Of a stretch of DNA of 64,000 nt, positions 1-13,100 are shown in pieces. Positions within the stretch are counted from its first letter, which is position 1; each line of letters opens with the position of its first letter. The position numbers were made by a program, and so were the translations under genes. This stretch comes from Callaeas wilsoni (taxonomy: Eukaryota; Chordata; Aves; Passeriformes; Callaeidae): assembly GCA_013398955.1 (NCBI GenBank), contig VWPU01004989.1:545002-609001 (forward strand). Direction: 5' to 3'. A model generated the notes under the pieces. The model saw nothing but the letters and a program-made list of their open reading frames with translations. It was not told the origin of the DNA and searched no databases.

Positions 1-316
1 GGCAGTGGAACAATAAACAGAATGGACAATGTCTATCTGATACCCAGCACAAACTGGCAACATTAAATTACAGTAATGTGGCATTGGGTACTGCCCACAC
101 TCTGCTCAACACTCCCACTGAGGATTGATGAAAACAGCTCTCCCCAAGACGGGATCTGGCAGATGATCTAAAGTGAACAATGGAGTCCATGGTGGGAGAA
201 GAAAAACATGGGGAAACTGGCCTTCCATGCTGGAAACATGAGATCCCATTTGCACACAGCTCCCTTCAATGTCCTTGCCATCTCCCTGGGAAGGGATCTA
301 AAGGATTCTCTACCTT
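1..316. other. non-coding flank, nothing recognised
   Basis: Unique-looking sequence left of the first LTR. It carries a stretch open in one frame that continues into the LTR (180-566), but this has no recognisable protein similarity and crosses the proposed LTR boundary, so it is treated as a chance frame. If the TAFA2 reading of the window is right, this lies inside its first intron. Confidence 0.4.
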
Positions 317-1412
317 TGTATCAGGTTTCCATGATCAGGAAATGATAGTGGGGGGGCCACAGGGGTGGATTCTGAGAAGTTCTCAGAAGTTTCTTCCGAG
401 TCCAGCAGAGCCAATCTCAGGCAGCTCCAAGATGGATGTGCCGCTGGCCAAGGCTGGCCCATTTAGAAATGGTGGTAATTCCACTGTGATAACAGATTTA
501 AGAATTTTGAAAAAAGTTATTGCATATACACTTGCAGCCAGAGAAGAGTGGGGTGAGAATACATGAGATGAACAACTCTGCAGACACCAAGGTCAGTGGA
601 GAAAGAGGGACAAGAGGTGTTTCAGGTGCTGGAGCTGAGATTCCCCTGCAGCCTGTGGTGCAGACCATGGTGAGGCAGCTGTGCCCCTGCAGCCCACGAA
701 GGGCCATGGAGCTGCAGAGATCCACCTGGAGCCCATGGAGGAGACCCACGCCAGAGCAGGTGGATGCCTGAGAGGAGGCTGTGACCCTGTGGGAGGCCCG
801 CGCTGGAGCAGAGTCCTGGCAGGAACTTGCAGATCCATGGAGAGAAGAGTCCATGCTGGAGCAGATGTCCTGGTAGGACTTGTGACCCCATGGGGGACCC
901 ATGCTGGAGCAGGCTGTGCTTGAAGGACTGCACCCCATGAAAACGTGACCCTCATTGGAGTAGTCCGTGGAGGACTGTAACTCACTGGATGGACTCACAT
1001 TGAAGCGGTTCATGGAGAACTGTCTCCTGTGGGAGGAGCCCTACAGTGGGGCAGGGGAACAACTCCTCTCCCCAAACAATAGGAGAAATAATGTGCAATG
1101 AACTGACCACAAACCCCATTCCCTATCTCCCTGTGCTGCTGGATCTGAGAAGGAGGGAGGGGTGGGGAGAAGGTGTTTTTAAGGTCTTATTTTACTTCTC
1201 ATTATCCTGACCTGATTTTGTTAGTAATAAATTCAATTAACATCTCCAATTCAAGCCTGTTTTGCCTGTGACTGTATTTGGTGAGTGATCTCTCTGTGTC
1301 CTTAACTCAAGAACCCTACATTATATTTTCTCTCCCCTGTCCAGCTGCAGAGGACAGTGATAGAGAGGCTTGGGTCTTTGGTCTGGCATCCAGCCAGGGC
1401 CAACTCACTACA
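317..1412 (+). mobile_element. avian endogenous retroviral LTR, probably solo (ERVL-like)
   Basis: The sequence resembles a common avian ERV LTR that I recognise from memory. It has a decayed TATA-like segment near 488-502, a central block of degenerate ~50-bp tandem units carrying GGAGCAG-type boxes (about 752 to 1050), an AATAAA polyadenylation signal at 1226-1231, and a CT-rich 3' segment ending in CA at 1412. The 3' end is well supported by the family pattern. The 5' end is less sure: I placed it at the TG at 317 because the five bases before it (ACCTT) nearly match the five after 1412 (CCCTT), as expected for a decayed 5-bp target duplication. No gag, pol or env reading frames adjoin it, so it is most likely a solo LTR. 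Family naming needs a repeat library. Confidence 0.7.
752..1050 (+). repeat. degenerate ~50-bp tandem repeat inside the LTR
   Basis: Boxes of the type CTGGAGCAG recur at about 752, 803, 856, 904, 954, 1000 and 1044, giving a period of roughly 44-53 bases over some seven units. Each unit also tends to carry a 'cccatg' or 'cctgtg' and a 'gga' block. The array keeps several frames open on both strands, which explains the cluster of overlapping open reading frames here. They are not genes. Confidence 0.65.
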
Positions 1413-3749
1413 CCCTTCCATGTGTTTCCCTAGAAAAGGATGTTCTAGGCCACGCCAAAAATACCAGCATGGCATGTTTCCTTCCACACCACTGGCTCGA
1501 TGGTTTGATCACTGCTCTGACTGTTCTGACAGGGTGAAAAAAGAGGCTGAGAGAAAAAATGTCAGCTACATTTTATCTGGAGAATCATTTGAAAAAAGTT
1601 TTATGGAACAGCGTGAAGCTTTCTGTGGTACTGGACTAGGACATGCACTGAACTGGAAGGAGGCCAAAGGGCAGAAATCAGAAGGGCTGTAAAAGATTCA
1701 AGTGGAAATATCTTTTAGCAAGAGACCTTTCACAGTTTATGCCTATTCTTGTTCTCCAGTGTTTAAAATACCCTCCCAGAAACGAAGGTTAATTACTGTC
1801 TCACCCTTAATGTTGGACATGTCATTCCATAAACTTTTTTAACCTTGTGTTAAGAAAGATAACACTTTCAAACAGTGAGAAATTAACCTGCGTTTTTTGT
1901 ATTTCTATTTAGCCTGGCTCTGACAGTAAGAGCTGCATCCACAAAGCAAGCTTTAGAGAACCCTAGCAAGCACTGATAGCTTCTCAGACAATCAGAGCTG
2001 TTCAGCTCCCTAACCTATTGGCTTCTGCCTCCCACTCTGCTATAATCCCCCCAAAATCTCACTGTTTGGCAAAAGAGGAATGGTGCCAAGGCTGGCAGAT
2101 CCAAAAACCTCTGCCCCAGTGTGGGCCGGGTGCCTCCAGAAGTGGAAGAGATCCAGGGCACAGCACAGGGACATCAGCGCTATCCTTGTGAGGATTTTGC
2201 AAGGACCAGAGAATCCAGTGCCTCACAGCTGGAGCAGTCACACCATCTCTCTACCAGGAAACTAAATACGCTTCAAATGACACATCAAAAGACACCCCCG
2301 GCAAATGTTCAGCTTTTTAACCAAGTCCACTCACTCCTCAGAATTCAAGAACAGTTAAACATTTTTTCAGCATTTTAGTCCTTTAGGAAGAGACTTACAC
2401 CTTGTGTTGAATTGGGACCAAAGACGTACACCTGAGATGTGCTTTTCTCAAGACAAGGCTTGGATAATCTACTGTACAAAGTGCACATTTTCATCCAGAA
2501 GGTTCTATTATTTTTAAGGTTTTTGGTCAAATTTTGGACACAAACAGGTTTACAAGAATATAGCAAAAAGATGCTGCAAAAGTCAGAGATGTGTCCTTGA
2601 ATGCCTTATTCTCTCCTGCCTTTAATTTTTTCGTCTTTTCTCCTGCTAAAAGACCCAAACAACAGTGTTAAAGGGGAAGATTTCAAAGTCTGTAAGTGTT
2701 ATTAGATGAGGAGCCACAACATATCATATGGAAACTGTAATTGAAGAGGAAAAGATTTCTATCATTAAAGACCTTGGTCTTGCCAAAAGCAAATGCAGAT
2801 GAATGTAGACTGACAAGCCCTGAAACAAAGAACCAAACTGACAGGCTACCAGCTAAAGGAAAGATTCTGCAGCATAAAAAGAGATTGGAAGTTATTACAG
2901 AAAAATCCTTTAAAGCCTTTAGCCATGTGTCCAGATGCAGTAAAGAAAGTAAACAAGAAGTTAGGTAGTACTGCTAAAGGAATATAAATCCAGGCTGTTG
3001 ATATCACTATAATGACACAGTAGCTAAACTTGCAGAGGAAATACATAGCACACTTTCAGTGTACATGCACTAGAGGAAAATACAACCTCCTTTTTGACGG
3101 GCTGAGCAAAAGAGCTATGAAATACTAGCAGCAAATGCAAGATTTGAATCAAGCTAGTAGTCAGAAGAAGTATCTGTGGTCCTTCCATCAGTCAATTTGA
3201 TTTTTTAGATGAAGGATTATTTCAATCATTATTAATGGTTTTAATTTAAATTTTGGAGATGCACAGCTTACCACCACAATCAGAGAGTGATAAAGCAGAA
3301 ATCTGATATTGAGAATACCCAGGAACTCTGTGTGAGAGTCATAAATGCTTCTGTAGGACAGACTGGCTACAAGTGAGTTTTCCCTTCCACAAAATGGTAT
3401 CTTTTGTAACAATTGCTGTCCTTCTTGATATTTTTCTCCATCATTTGCCAGCAAGTATTGAAAAATAAGGAAGAGATGCTTTCCTTCTCTTCAGCTACAA
3501 TGTGCTTTCCAGCCTTATCTAATAAGGGCAACCAGAAACTCACTGAAATCGCTGGACTTTCTCTTATTGCCTTTGTTAAACTCCCTACAGGTCACTGAAG
3601 GTCGAATTATTTATTACCAGGACTGCATATGCCTGGGATATATCTCTTAAAAATAGTATTGCTGATATGAGAGTTACACTGTTACCTAATTTACTGGAAA
3701 CAGCAAGGGAACCCCCTTCTTTTCATAAATGAGAAAGTCCCTTTCCCCT
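1413..3749. other. non-coding, no recognised feature
   Basis: AT-rich unique sequence with a slightly GC-richer patch around 2080-2240. Only short open frames (under about 115 codons) occur, none with recognisable similarity or splice context. The last ~150 bases may belong to the small LTR fragment that follows. Confidence 0.4.
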
Positions 3750-3882
3750 ACCCCTGCCAATGACACGAGTGAGACGGTATTGAACAACATTAATATGGTC
3801 TTGGCCATGCCCACACGGCTTTAGGTTCCCTCACAGCTACTTCAAAAAATTAACCCTGTCCCTGGCCAACACCAGGACAGTA
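3750..3882 (-). mobile_element. 5'-terminal fragment of an ERV LTR (minus strand)
   Basis: Read on the minus strand from about 3882, the sequence starts TGTCCTGG and continues through a GGGACAGGGTTAATTTT-like segment. This is the characteristic head of a large group of avian LTRs, which also begins the elements at 35705 and 36377. It is followed by a short region with a GGCATGGCCAAGACC-like block comparable to one in the LTR at 60718. No polyadenylation signal or 3' end is recognisable, so the copy is truncated. The left limit is approximate. Confidence 0.5.
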
Positions 3883-4854
3883 ACTTAATTTAGAAGGGGA
3901 AAAGAAAGAAAGATTTTTCCTAGTAGGTTTTGCTTTACTGTGTTTTGTTTCGGGTCTTTTGGCAATACAACGAAAATAAGTGTATTCATGAAAGTCTTTT
4001 CATAGAACTGAATAGTAACGTACTTATCACAAGTGAGGCCACTTACTATATTACCTGTCATTTCGATTAAAATTTACCTGTTTATCTGTTTCTTGTCAGA
4101 GACACAAAGTTAAAAAATAAAAAAAAGTCAATCCAAAAGTCATTCATTTAAAGAAATTTAAACAAATACATATTCATAAAGAGCTACAGGCCTTTATCAA
4201 GCATTCCTCCCCAAATACAATCTATCTCTGATACCATCAGTAGAAGAAAATCTCTAATAGTGGATTACCTCGTTGAAAAAGAAACTTCTTCACCATTTTC
4301 CAAAGGCTCATACAAGAAAACTGTAACAGAACACACACAGCAGCCAATTTCAGAAGTTGGCAAAACATAGAAGAAAAAAAAAGAATGTAAATTTCATTTT
4401 TCCTCTTAAATTATTTTAAACAGTCTCATGAAGCTAACTGAAACAAGGAGGAAAATGAAATCCAGGGAAAAAGAAGCAGCAACATCCATTCAGTATAAGA
4501 CTGCACAAAGAAAAAAATGCAAGAAGAAACTAATACAGGAAATTAGCATGATGACAGTTTAAAAGCCCAGTAGCTCTCATGTTCTTTTAAAATATTGATG
4601 ACTTTTAATATGAAATATTTTTCTCTGTTCAAAGTTGGTTGGCAACATTGCATGATGCAACATTTCTGTTTTGGACTCTGCTATCTGCAGGCCATCTTTG
4701 CCTAGTAATCACTCTGAGTTTGATATCAAATTTCCTCTGCCAGGCCTTCCATTGGGATAAGAGCTGGAGTGGTGTGTACCTGCTGGGAACGCAGTCATTT
4801 AAATCATTGTTAGCTTTTCTTGTAACACATGAGGTGATTTTGTGTCTCTGAGCA
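3883..4854. other. non-coding AT-rich sequence, nothing recognised
   Basis: Very AT-rich with several A-runs. A frame at 4639-4851 is open for 70 codons and hydrophobic, but has no start context, splice sites or similarity that I can support. Confidence 0.4.
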
Positions 4855-5160
4855 TCCTGGAGGCCCTTCTCAAGAGCGGGCCCGGCTGTTGTGCAGAGGA
4901 AACCTGCGGTGTCCCATCAGCAGAGCTGGCGTGACACGGACAAGCGCCAGGGGCTTGCCTGCTTGACCCGACGGCAGATGCTCGCTGCAGAGAGCACCTT
5001 CAAGGCAGCACCGTATGCCAGAAAGGGAGCAAGACCAACTGCGTGCTACGGATGGCTGCTCCCGAGCCTGCTGCCATCCACCCAGGGAGGCTCAGAAAAG
5101 CCTGGCTTTAGTTTTGCATACGCTGGAAACATGCTACGCCTTCAAGTCTAATAAGAACAG
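4855..5160. other. small GC-rich islet
   Basis: About 300 bases clearly richer in G+C and CpG than the surrounding DNA, with CpGs in contexts such as GAGCGGGCCCGG and GACCCGACGG. A plus-strand frame of 86 codons (4891-5151) spans it, but I do not recognise the product. It could be a small retained CpG cluster, a regulatory element, or part of an unrecognised repeat or retrocopy. Confidence 0.35.
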
Positions 5161-8100
5161 AGAGTGTCACTGAGAAACAAGCATCAGGAGCTCCACCTTA
5201 TCCATACAGCACTGAATTCTGTGCTTGAGTCTCCCCGAAGATTATTGTGAACTGCTGGTGACTGAGGAGGACTCTGTGACAGCTCAGCATGACTGAAAAA
5301 TATGCAGTACACTGCCACTTTTCTGTATAGAAAGCTATTTCTAAATACATGAACTAATATGAACTCTGGGGCAGGTACCTTATTTTGTTGTGGATTCATA
5401 CAATTCCCAAGAAAATAGGGGTTGGTCTAAGACTGCAGCAGTGTAGCACTGCCACAGCAACAACATGCGAACAGAGTAAATGCCAGTCACAGCCCTGAGA
5501 TCCTGCAATACATCTGCCTGTGATTCAAACAGGAAATCAGCAGATTCTCAAAGCCTGCCATGAAAAACCAATTTAAACTCGAAATCAGCTGAAGTATAAA
5601 ATCCTTTCTCTCAAAAATTTTAAGAAAGCAAAGCTATAAGGAAGTGTCAAAGTCATTATTGAAAAAATACAAAATGTTTCTCCATTTTTATTTTACGTAG
5701 AATTTTTCAAATGAAAGCAGCAGTTTGCTTTTCTGTGTTCAGAGTTGCTTCCCTATCTCGAACTAAGTGAATAATGCCTTTCATACAACAGCCAGACAAA
5801 ACAGTTCATGCAGACTTTCTTGGTACTTCACAGAACAAAGCATCCTAAGAACACAAACAATTAACAGCTGCTAATTCTTGTTATCTTTTTCTTTAAGAAA
5901 TGGGATGCATAATAATGTGGCCAAATCGTTGAATACATCTCACATTACTTCCTCCCTGGATCTTTAAAAAGTGGATGAGTAAGCTCATGAGTATCACTGC
6001 CTCACTAAGGTCAAAAGTCGTCTTCTCATGTTCTTGTTCATATAGGTATCTTCTCCTGCCTTTTCAGTATTTCCTGAAAAAATACTCTTTGTCAAGCAGA
6101 TATACGTTTAATGAAAATCAAATCCTTGGTGGAGACAAGATGTAAACTATCGTGGAAAACTATGGCAGCAACTGAAGATATTCTCCAATTTCCAGTGTTT
6201 TGTTAGCATAAGCATTGAGCTTACTCACTTACAGAGACTTGCATTATTCAAACACGCTTAAAAGCTATAGGGTGGAAAAAACCCCCTAAACTGTAGTTTA
6301 ATTAACTGCTAAGCTGTATTCCTGGGGCCATCTGCCCTTCACTCAGAAGCCACCATTGGCACCCTCCCACATGACTAACAGCCATTAAAAGCCCTCTTGC
6401 CTTCAGCATCCCCCGGCACAAAGCAAATACTTAATCTCATATAACAATACCATCTAGTGGTAAAATATATTCATTACACTGCGAATCTCGTATTTTCCTA
6501 CAGCACCCCCGGATAGACACAACAAGAGCAGAAAATGTCTCCTTACACAAATAACTCTGCCCAGCACCAGAACAAATTCATAACTATTCATTTCATCTAA
6601 ACATATTCTTAGCTTTAAGCACATTGCTTCATGTAGAGCAGATGAGTTTGTACTCCTCCAAAGGATATTAATGTACCAATGCCATAAACCATCACCTAAG
6701 GAGCAAAGGTACCAAACCAGGCCAGGAGTCATTGCAAGGCACAGCACTACCTGCTGAAAGTGTGCTGGCCACCCGTGTGGAACAACACATGTGTGTCCAC
6801 AGCTCCTCTGTGACATGTAACAATACAAAAAATGCAAATTTCTCCTGTTCTGAGCAGAGTAAATAGAGGGAAAAAAAGTGCTTACTCCTTTCTACATAAA
6901 GACCGAAATTGTATTCAGCTGGCATGCTGAACCAGCTTCCCCTGTATGACTCCGCTTATCCATGATAGCTAAAAAAGAGTGGAAACTGAACATAAAGGCA
7001 AATTGTTACATTTAGTTGCAAAATCTTTAGGAAAATGTGAATAGTTTGAGAGAGCAGAAAAAAAGCTGGAGTGAGTCAGCAAGGCACAAAGATGACTAAT
7101 GGGAAACAGCAACAACTCGTTTTACAACACAGTAAATACTAGTTATATCGATGATGTAGAGTTAAAAAGCTATTGGACATGAAATAAAATTATTCAAAGA
7201 CAGAATCCTATACTAATGCAATGGGACAATTTGCTCTACTTCAGTGGGCTTTGTGGGAACATTAGCACATTGTAAACAGCATATTAACAAAGAGTGCATA
7301 TTCGTTAAGGGCAAATTTAGTCAATATTCAACCTGTAGGAACAGTTTAGCACATAAAGCAGTGTCATGCACAAGCCTGGCTTGTTATCAGCTTGACCTCT
7401 TGAATGTTTTCTCTCTCAAAAAAGAACAAAAGCCCAAAAGCTGAAGCACCCTCATAGCCAGGAAAAAAAACAAACATTAAATTTGCACCCTATCAACTTA
7501 CATAGAGATTCATCTGTGGCAAGCTACAAAGTTCTGCTTACACTGGAACAGAAGATACTACAAAAACCACTTTATTGCTTGAAATATGTTCTTATAAAAA
7601 CAAGTCCATTGCTTTCACAAAATGTGATGGTCTAGAAATCTTCTACAGCGTTTAACTGCAGCTGTGGTTTTCCTGCAATATACATATTCATCCAAGAATC
7701 TTGAAAACTGTTTAAATGCTTGTCCCTTTATCTAATTCAGCAAGACTAATAATGTAACTATCACCCTATGAAAAACTGATGCTCTTCAGAACCTCCTTTA
7801 AGCAGCCTTTCACTTAACGAGATCAGCAGAAAATGCAGATTTCCAAACATGAAACATTTATTAGCCAGCAATAACAACTTCCTATTAAAATTAGCAACAG
7901 CAATGAATCCAACAGTTATTCAGAATGTTATTAAGAGTTAAGATGTTAACAAGGGAATATGGTGACAACCTCTTATAACAAAAGATGGCTAATATGATGT
8001 TTAAAGAAATTCTGAACAGAAATGTCATTGGGATCATACCATTTCTCTACCATGTATGTTACTGCCACCCTCAAATATACAATTACATTATCACAAGCTT

Positions 8101-9099
8101 CAATTTATTACTTTAGATGTTAGTTATCAGCTCTAATACATTTTGGATTTTTAAATCTTTTCATAAAGCTCTTCTTACAGACAACTAAAATTAATTTGAA
8201 ATTCGTTCTTTACAGAATCAATATTTGGTTGATATCTGTAATTTATCAAGACTGTTTGCATAGGGTAAACATTAGTTTCACTGCTAAATTTGAGGCAGGA
8301 ATTGATGTATTCTATTCCCCAAGGTTTCAAAAATTGAGTGAATTAGGCTCTCAAGCTAGAATACTTGCTGGAACAAGATTCCTGAAGCAGCATACCTGCT
8401 CTGTTCAGTCCACCTGCTCAGTTCACCTGCACTCTGCTTCTCATACCAAAAATCCATACCCAGATCTCTACAGAATTTCAACCTTTCAGTAATGACTACA
8501 GACTAACATTATTTCATTCGATGAAATACAAATCTATAAGCAGCGTTTCAGAACTAAATTATACCACTGACTGAAATTCCTTTTCATTTTTCATTTTCAT
8601 AGAAAAGTTGTATTTATAAATTATTTGCTATTCCTTGCTCTTACTTGCATTTAAATGAATACCTTATGAAATAAATTTCTTTACACAGAACATCAGACCG
8701 TCATAATTGTTATAATCATATCATAAAAAAACTTCTTGCATATTGTAGAAGCACTAGTAGTAGCAGTCAATCACGGAAAATAGCTTTCCATCATTCCCAC
8801 CTTCATGATTCTTAAGACAAAAATTTCAAGGGGTCAATCATCGCACAGCATACGAAAGCAAATATTGAACAGGAAAATATCAATATCTGCAGAGATTTGT
8901 TACAGAACTATATATAAAATTTCAATTAATTCCTTAATATCTTCCTGTCTTAAAAACTGACAAATGAACTTCTTAAAATTTTTTAGTAGTTCAAGAGACA
9001 TGATTGAAAATTTTCATTATACAATTTTCAAGATTCCCTGATGTCTGCTGAAAGGGCATCATGGCAGGACACAAGCAGTCAAGATTACTGAAGGTGTCA
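5161..9099. other. non-coding AT-rich sequence, nothing recognised
   Basis: Long AT-rich stretch without recognisable exons, RNA genes or young repeats. Open frames here (for example 6454-6837 minus, 8196-8492 plus) are of a length expected by chance in this much sequence and show no family motif. Confidence 0.45.
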
Positions 9100-10195
9100 G
9101 GGAGAAGTTTGTGCCAGAGGTACTGGTTGTGCCAGGCAGGGCGATGCTTGCCAGCATCTGCTGTTCACTGACACGACAGAGCCACCTGGGATGGGACAGC
9201 GGGGGCAGCCATGGCTGTACTGACCATGCAATAGCGGGCTCCAAGATCCTGGCCAGCAAGAAATAGAGTACTGCAGAGTTCTAGCCTGAGACCTGTCCTG
9301 CTTAATGTTTTTATCACTAGCTTGGAGGAGACGGTGCAGTGCACGCTCATCTGGTTTGCAGACTAACACCTAACAGAGAGGGGCCAGTTGACATGCTGGA
9401 AGGCAGAGCTGTGAAGGCAGGCTAGAGATATGTGCTGAAAAGAACTGTGAGAAGTTCAGCGAGGAGAAAAGCCAAGCGCTGCCCTACTAAAGGAAGCTCC
9501 CCTGCTGCAGCCCAGGACGGGGAGGGATAGGCTGGGAAGAAGTTCTGCAGAAACTGCCCTGGCAGGCAGGTGAGCATGGGCCAGATCTGTGCTCGGGCCA
9601 GATCTGTGCTCTAGCCAGAGGGACAGCCAGCAGCCTCTTGGGCTGTATTAGTAGGGGCACAGCCAGCAGATCAACAGAAGAAATCATCCTCCCTTAATCC
9701 CTCACTCAGCACTCACTAGACTTCATCTAACTGTGTCCAATACTAGAAAGGCATGAACAAACTGGAGGGAGCTCAGCAGAGAGCCCCCACAATGCCTGAG
9801 GCTGAAGCATTTGCCCTACAATGAGAGGCTGAGAGAACCACGGCTTGCTTAACCAAAAAAACTTTAGGGGTATTTAACAGCAGCCTACCAATGCCTACAG
9901 GGAGGTTAACAAGAAGATGGAGCCAAGATCTTAATGGGATGGGGACAACAGACAATAGATGTAACCTGAAACAAAAGGTTCAGAATTGATTTAAGGATAA
10001 AAATTTCACCCTTAAGGGCAGTCAGGCAGGGGAGCAGGTTGCTCAGAGAGGCTGTGCAGTCCTTCCTCTTGGATGTTTTCAAGACAAGACTGGACAAAGT
10101 TCTGTACAATTCAGTCCGACTTCAGATCCGACCATGTTTTGAGCAGAAGTGGACTTTGAGGTCCCTTCTCCTCAATTACTCTCTGATCTTATAGC
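9100..10195 (+). mobile_element. CR1 LINE remnant with end of reverse transcriptase and 3' UTR (plus strand)
   Basis: Between about 9285 and 9365 the plus strand translates, with interruptions, to a segment like the CR1 reverse transcriptase core: a LLNVF block, then CTL, then FAD. The second aspartate of the catalytic FADD motif is lost to a stop codon just after 9363. Downstream come the usual CR1 3' segments, for example the AGAGGCTGAGAG block (9822-9833) and the GTTGCTCAGAGAGGCTGTGCAG block near 10040. The tail at about 10100-10190 matches the CR1 GGTCCC/TTCTC ending. Several hundred bases between are indel-ridden. The copy is old and 5'-truncated; the left end is approximate. Confidence 0.7.
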
Positions 10196-13100
10196 CCTAA
10201 GACTAAGTGATAACCTATCTCTTTCTTGTCTTTCTATAGGATGCAGCATATATGCTGGTTAATTAACTAGACGCAAATAGCTTCCATTAGTTTGAAAGCA
10301 GAGTGATGTCTACCCATGTTAAAATTAGCATTAATAAAAACAAATAAGGCTTTACCATCAATGATCAAATACTTCCATTTTGGCATTTTACACATTGCCA
10401 AATATTCCTTATGAAGTTTTGCTGCTGTTTCAAAAACAATCTTGCAGGTAATAGATTACTCCCTTTTCAGCTCCACAGTAATAATAACCCTCAAAACCAT
10501 CTGGGTATTTCGGAGTTTGAGAATTCATTGACCACAAAGAAACTGATGCTCTTTTCTGCTGACACTAGTTATTTTCTCAGCTAAAAGAAGAGGAAGAATA
10601 CACATGCAGATTCGCACTACCAAGGTGCACATCTGTTCTGTTCCAAGATGAGACCAAAACTACTCTTTAATTATTTACATAAAGATTAGTCACCACAGAT
10701 TTTACTTTATTAATCATCTTGGGTTTTTCCTTATTATGACATTTATTAGCAACCAAAAATTTCAAGAATTCTTGGAACACATGTTAGCATTATATGCCCC
10801 ACTACATCTCCTATATATGAGCAATTAAGAAACTACTTCTACATAAGCAGTAAGCTTTATGGCAATCTACACTAATTCCTGTGGAAATAAAATTCACTTT
10901 TCCTGGAAACATCAAATCTTATTCTCACTCTCTGGAGCGTTCTGACTTTTTAACCCAGGCCACAATCACCATCATAATCACAACCTAGAAATAAATTTAA
11001 CCAAACAAAAGTTACAACATTCAACTCAACATTACAGCACACTTGCTTTGTTACCTTTGCAACCTTTTGCAACCTTGTGTCTAAGCCAATAGACTGAAGA
11101 TATTTTTCTCTGGGTAACATTTATCCCCATGACAAATACAATGAATAAAATGATGTTTGGACACAAAACATATAAGTACAAACATAATCCAATTTGAAGT
11201 ACTTTTATGCAGATGATATGTATTCCAGGAATACAGTTCAAATCTCATCTTTTTCCATTTCTCTCATCATGGTACACTGTTTAAATGTGAGATCCTCTCA
11301 CATTCCTGAACAGGTGATATGTAGAAGTGAGCTGTCAATGCTTCAAATCAAGTACACAGGACTGCTCTGATGCTGCCATGAAGAGGCCCCTTATGACAAA
11401 GTGATTATTTATAATATTTCTCTAAGTCCTTCTTAAGTTGCTGGTGAGGTCCATTAACCTAATCATAGGATCCGAGAGATCTTCTACTTCAATTCTCTTT
11501 TTGCTGAAACTCTCGCTCAATCCTTGTCCTTAGTGCCAGAGTATCCAATCTCTCTCCCTCATTCTACGCTGTGCCCTTGGCACATCCCTGTAACAGTCAT
11601 TTCAGCAGTTCAGAGCACAAGGGAGACACGGCCGTGAAGATGAACAGGGAATGAGGTCAGCTTCTTTTTATGGGCTGCAGAAATCAAATGGAAATACCAG
11701 TGGCTTTGTTAAGGCCACTAAATATGAACTTCCATGTCCCATCAGAAGAAGATGGCCTGCTGTATTCCATCCCGCACAAAACATCCCCAGAATACTTGAA
11801 ATAAAGCTTACAAATTACTACACATGACATACTTTTGCTTTTTACAGAATTAAATAAAAATTTCCAAAATTTTTATCTTTGCATTTTCTGATCTAGGTAG
11901 CAAGTGTAGAAAAAATAAACAAAACCAATACCAAACCAAAACAAACTAAAACAAAAACAAGCCCCAGAGGCCTGCTGTAATACCAAGTTCTAACAAGTAA
12001 GACCTGAAATATGAAGCTGCCACCATAACCTCTATTTTCTGCTTGCAACTCGGTACATCTTACAAGGATACAAAGAGAGATCTTTCAATTGGATGTATTT
12101 CTAAAACCTTAACCACAAAGTTCAAAAAATACAAAGTTTATTTTATTATTTAATGCAAAGTTAGGTTAATTCTAAAGCAGAATTACCGAAAAAGACTAAA
12201 TCCACAGTTATATTGTTTAGAGTTTTCTGCAGAAGTTTGACTGTTTGGTTCAGATTTCCTCTTACAGGTGCAAAAGAAAAATGAAACACAGAGAATACCC
12301 TTAGAGAGAGAGAAGTGATCTTTATAGTAGAGTGGCACAAAGCTGACACAAAAAGTCTTCTTCAAAACTTAAGACATTCTCAGCAGAACCCTTTAATGGA
12401 AAGATTTGTTTTTGAAGACTAACAAGGATAAAGTACAGATCATCTGCAGGATATCTCAAAGCACCCAAGGTGGATCCTCTGAACTGCACATCCTCTGGAT
12501 GTGTCTGATGGTCCTTATTGACATAGGAAAAGTCATGGGAGGACTATGATAGCTGTACAGAGCAAAGGAATAGTGTTAAAATTTTAAAGAAAATAATGAT
12601 TTTTGGATTTCTGAAGTAGTAACAAATGTCCTCTGCTGCACTGACATACTGTCTCACTGTGGTTCTGAGTAACTTTGATGCACCACTGAATTTTCGTTCC
12701 TCTCAAAGAGCATTTTAGAAGCACAACATATACAGAGGTATTTCAGTATACAGGAGCTTAGATCTGCCATACCCTTCTCCGTGGAAAGCTCACTCAGGCC
12801 TAGCTTTATCTTTACACAGTGCCTAAGAAAAATGAGCAGCTTTTCTGTGAAACAGGCAGGGAACTAAATCACTAAATCACTAAAGTAACTAAAAGTTATT
12901 AAGATTATATTTCAGAATAAATATTTGGTTTCCTCATCTTCTTAGCTACCCTCTATCTCTCCTTTTCCTAGTTTAGCTGAAATAAAAATGGGGTTTCTTG
13001 TCCAAGATGAGTGCTGCTCATGGAGAAGGAAAGGAACCAAGGAACAACCAAGACTCTCGTCTGCAGCCTTGCAGGCCTCAGCATTGCTTGATTCTTTTGC

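Noticed and set aside
498..1013. Cluster of open frames on both strands
   Set aside because: They arise from the ~50-bp tandem units of an LTR, which keep several frames open at once.
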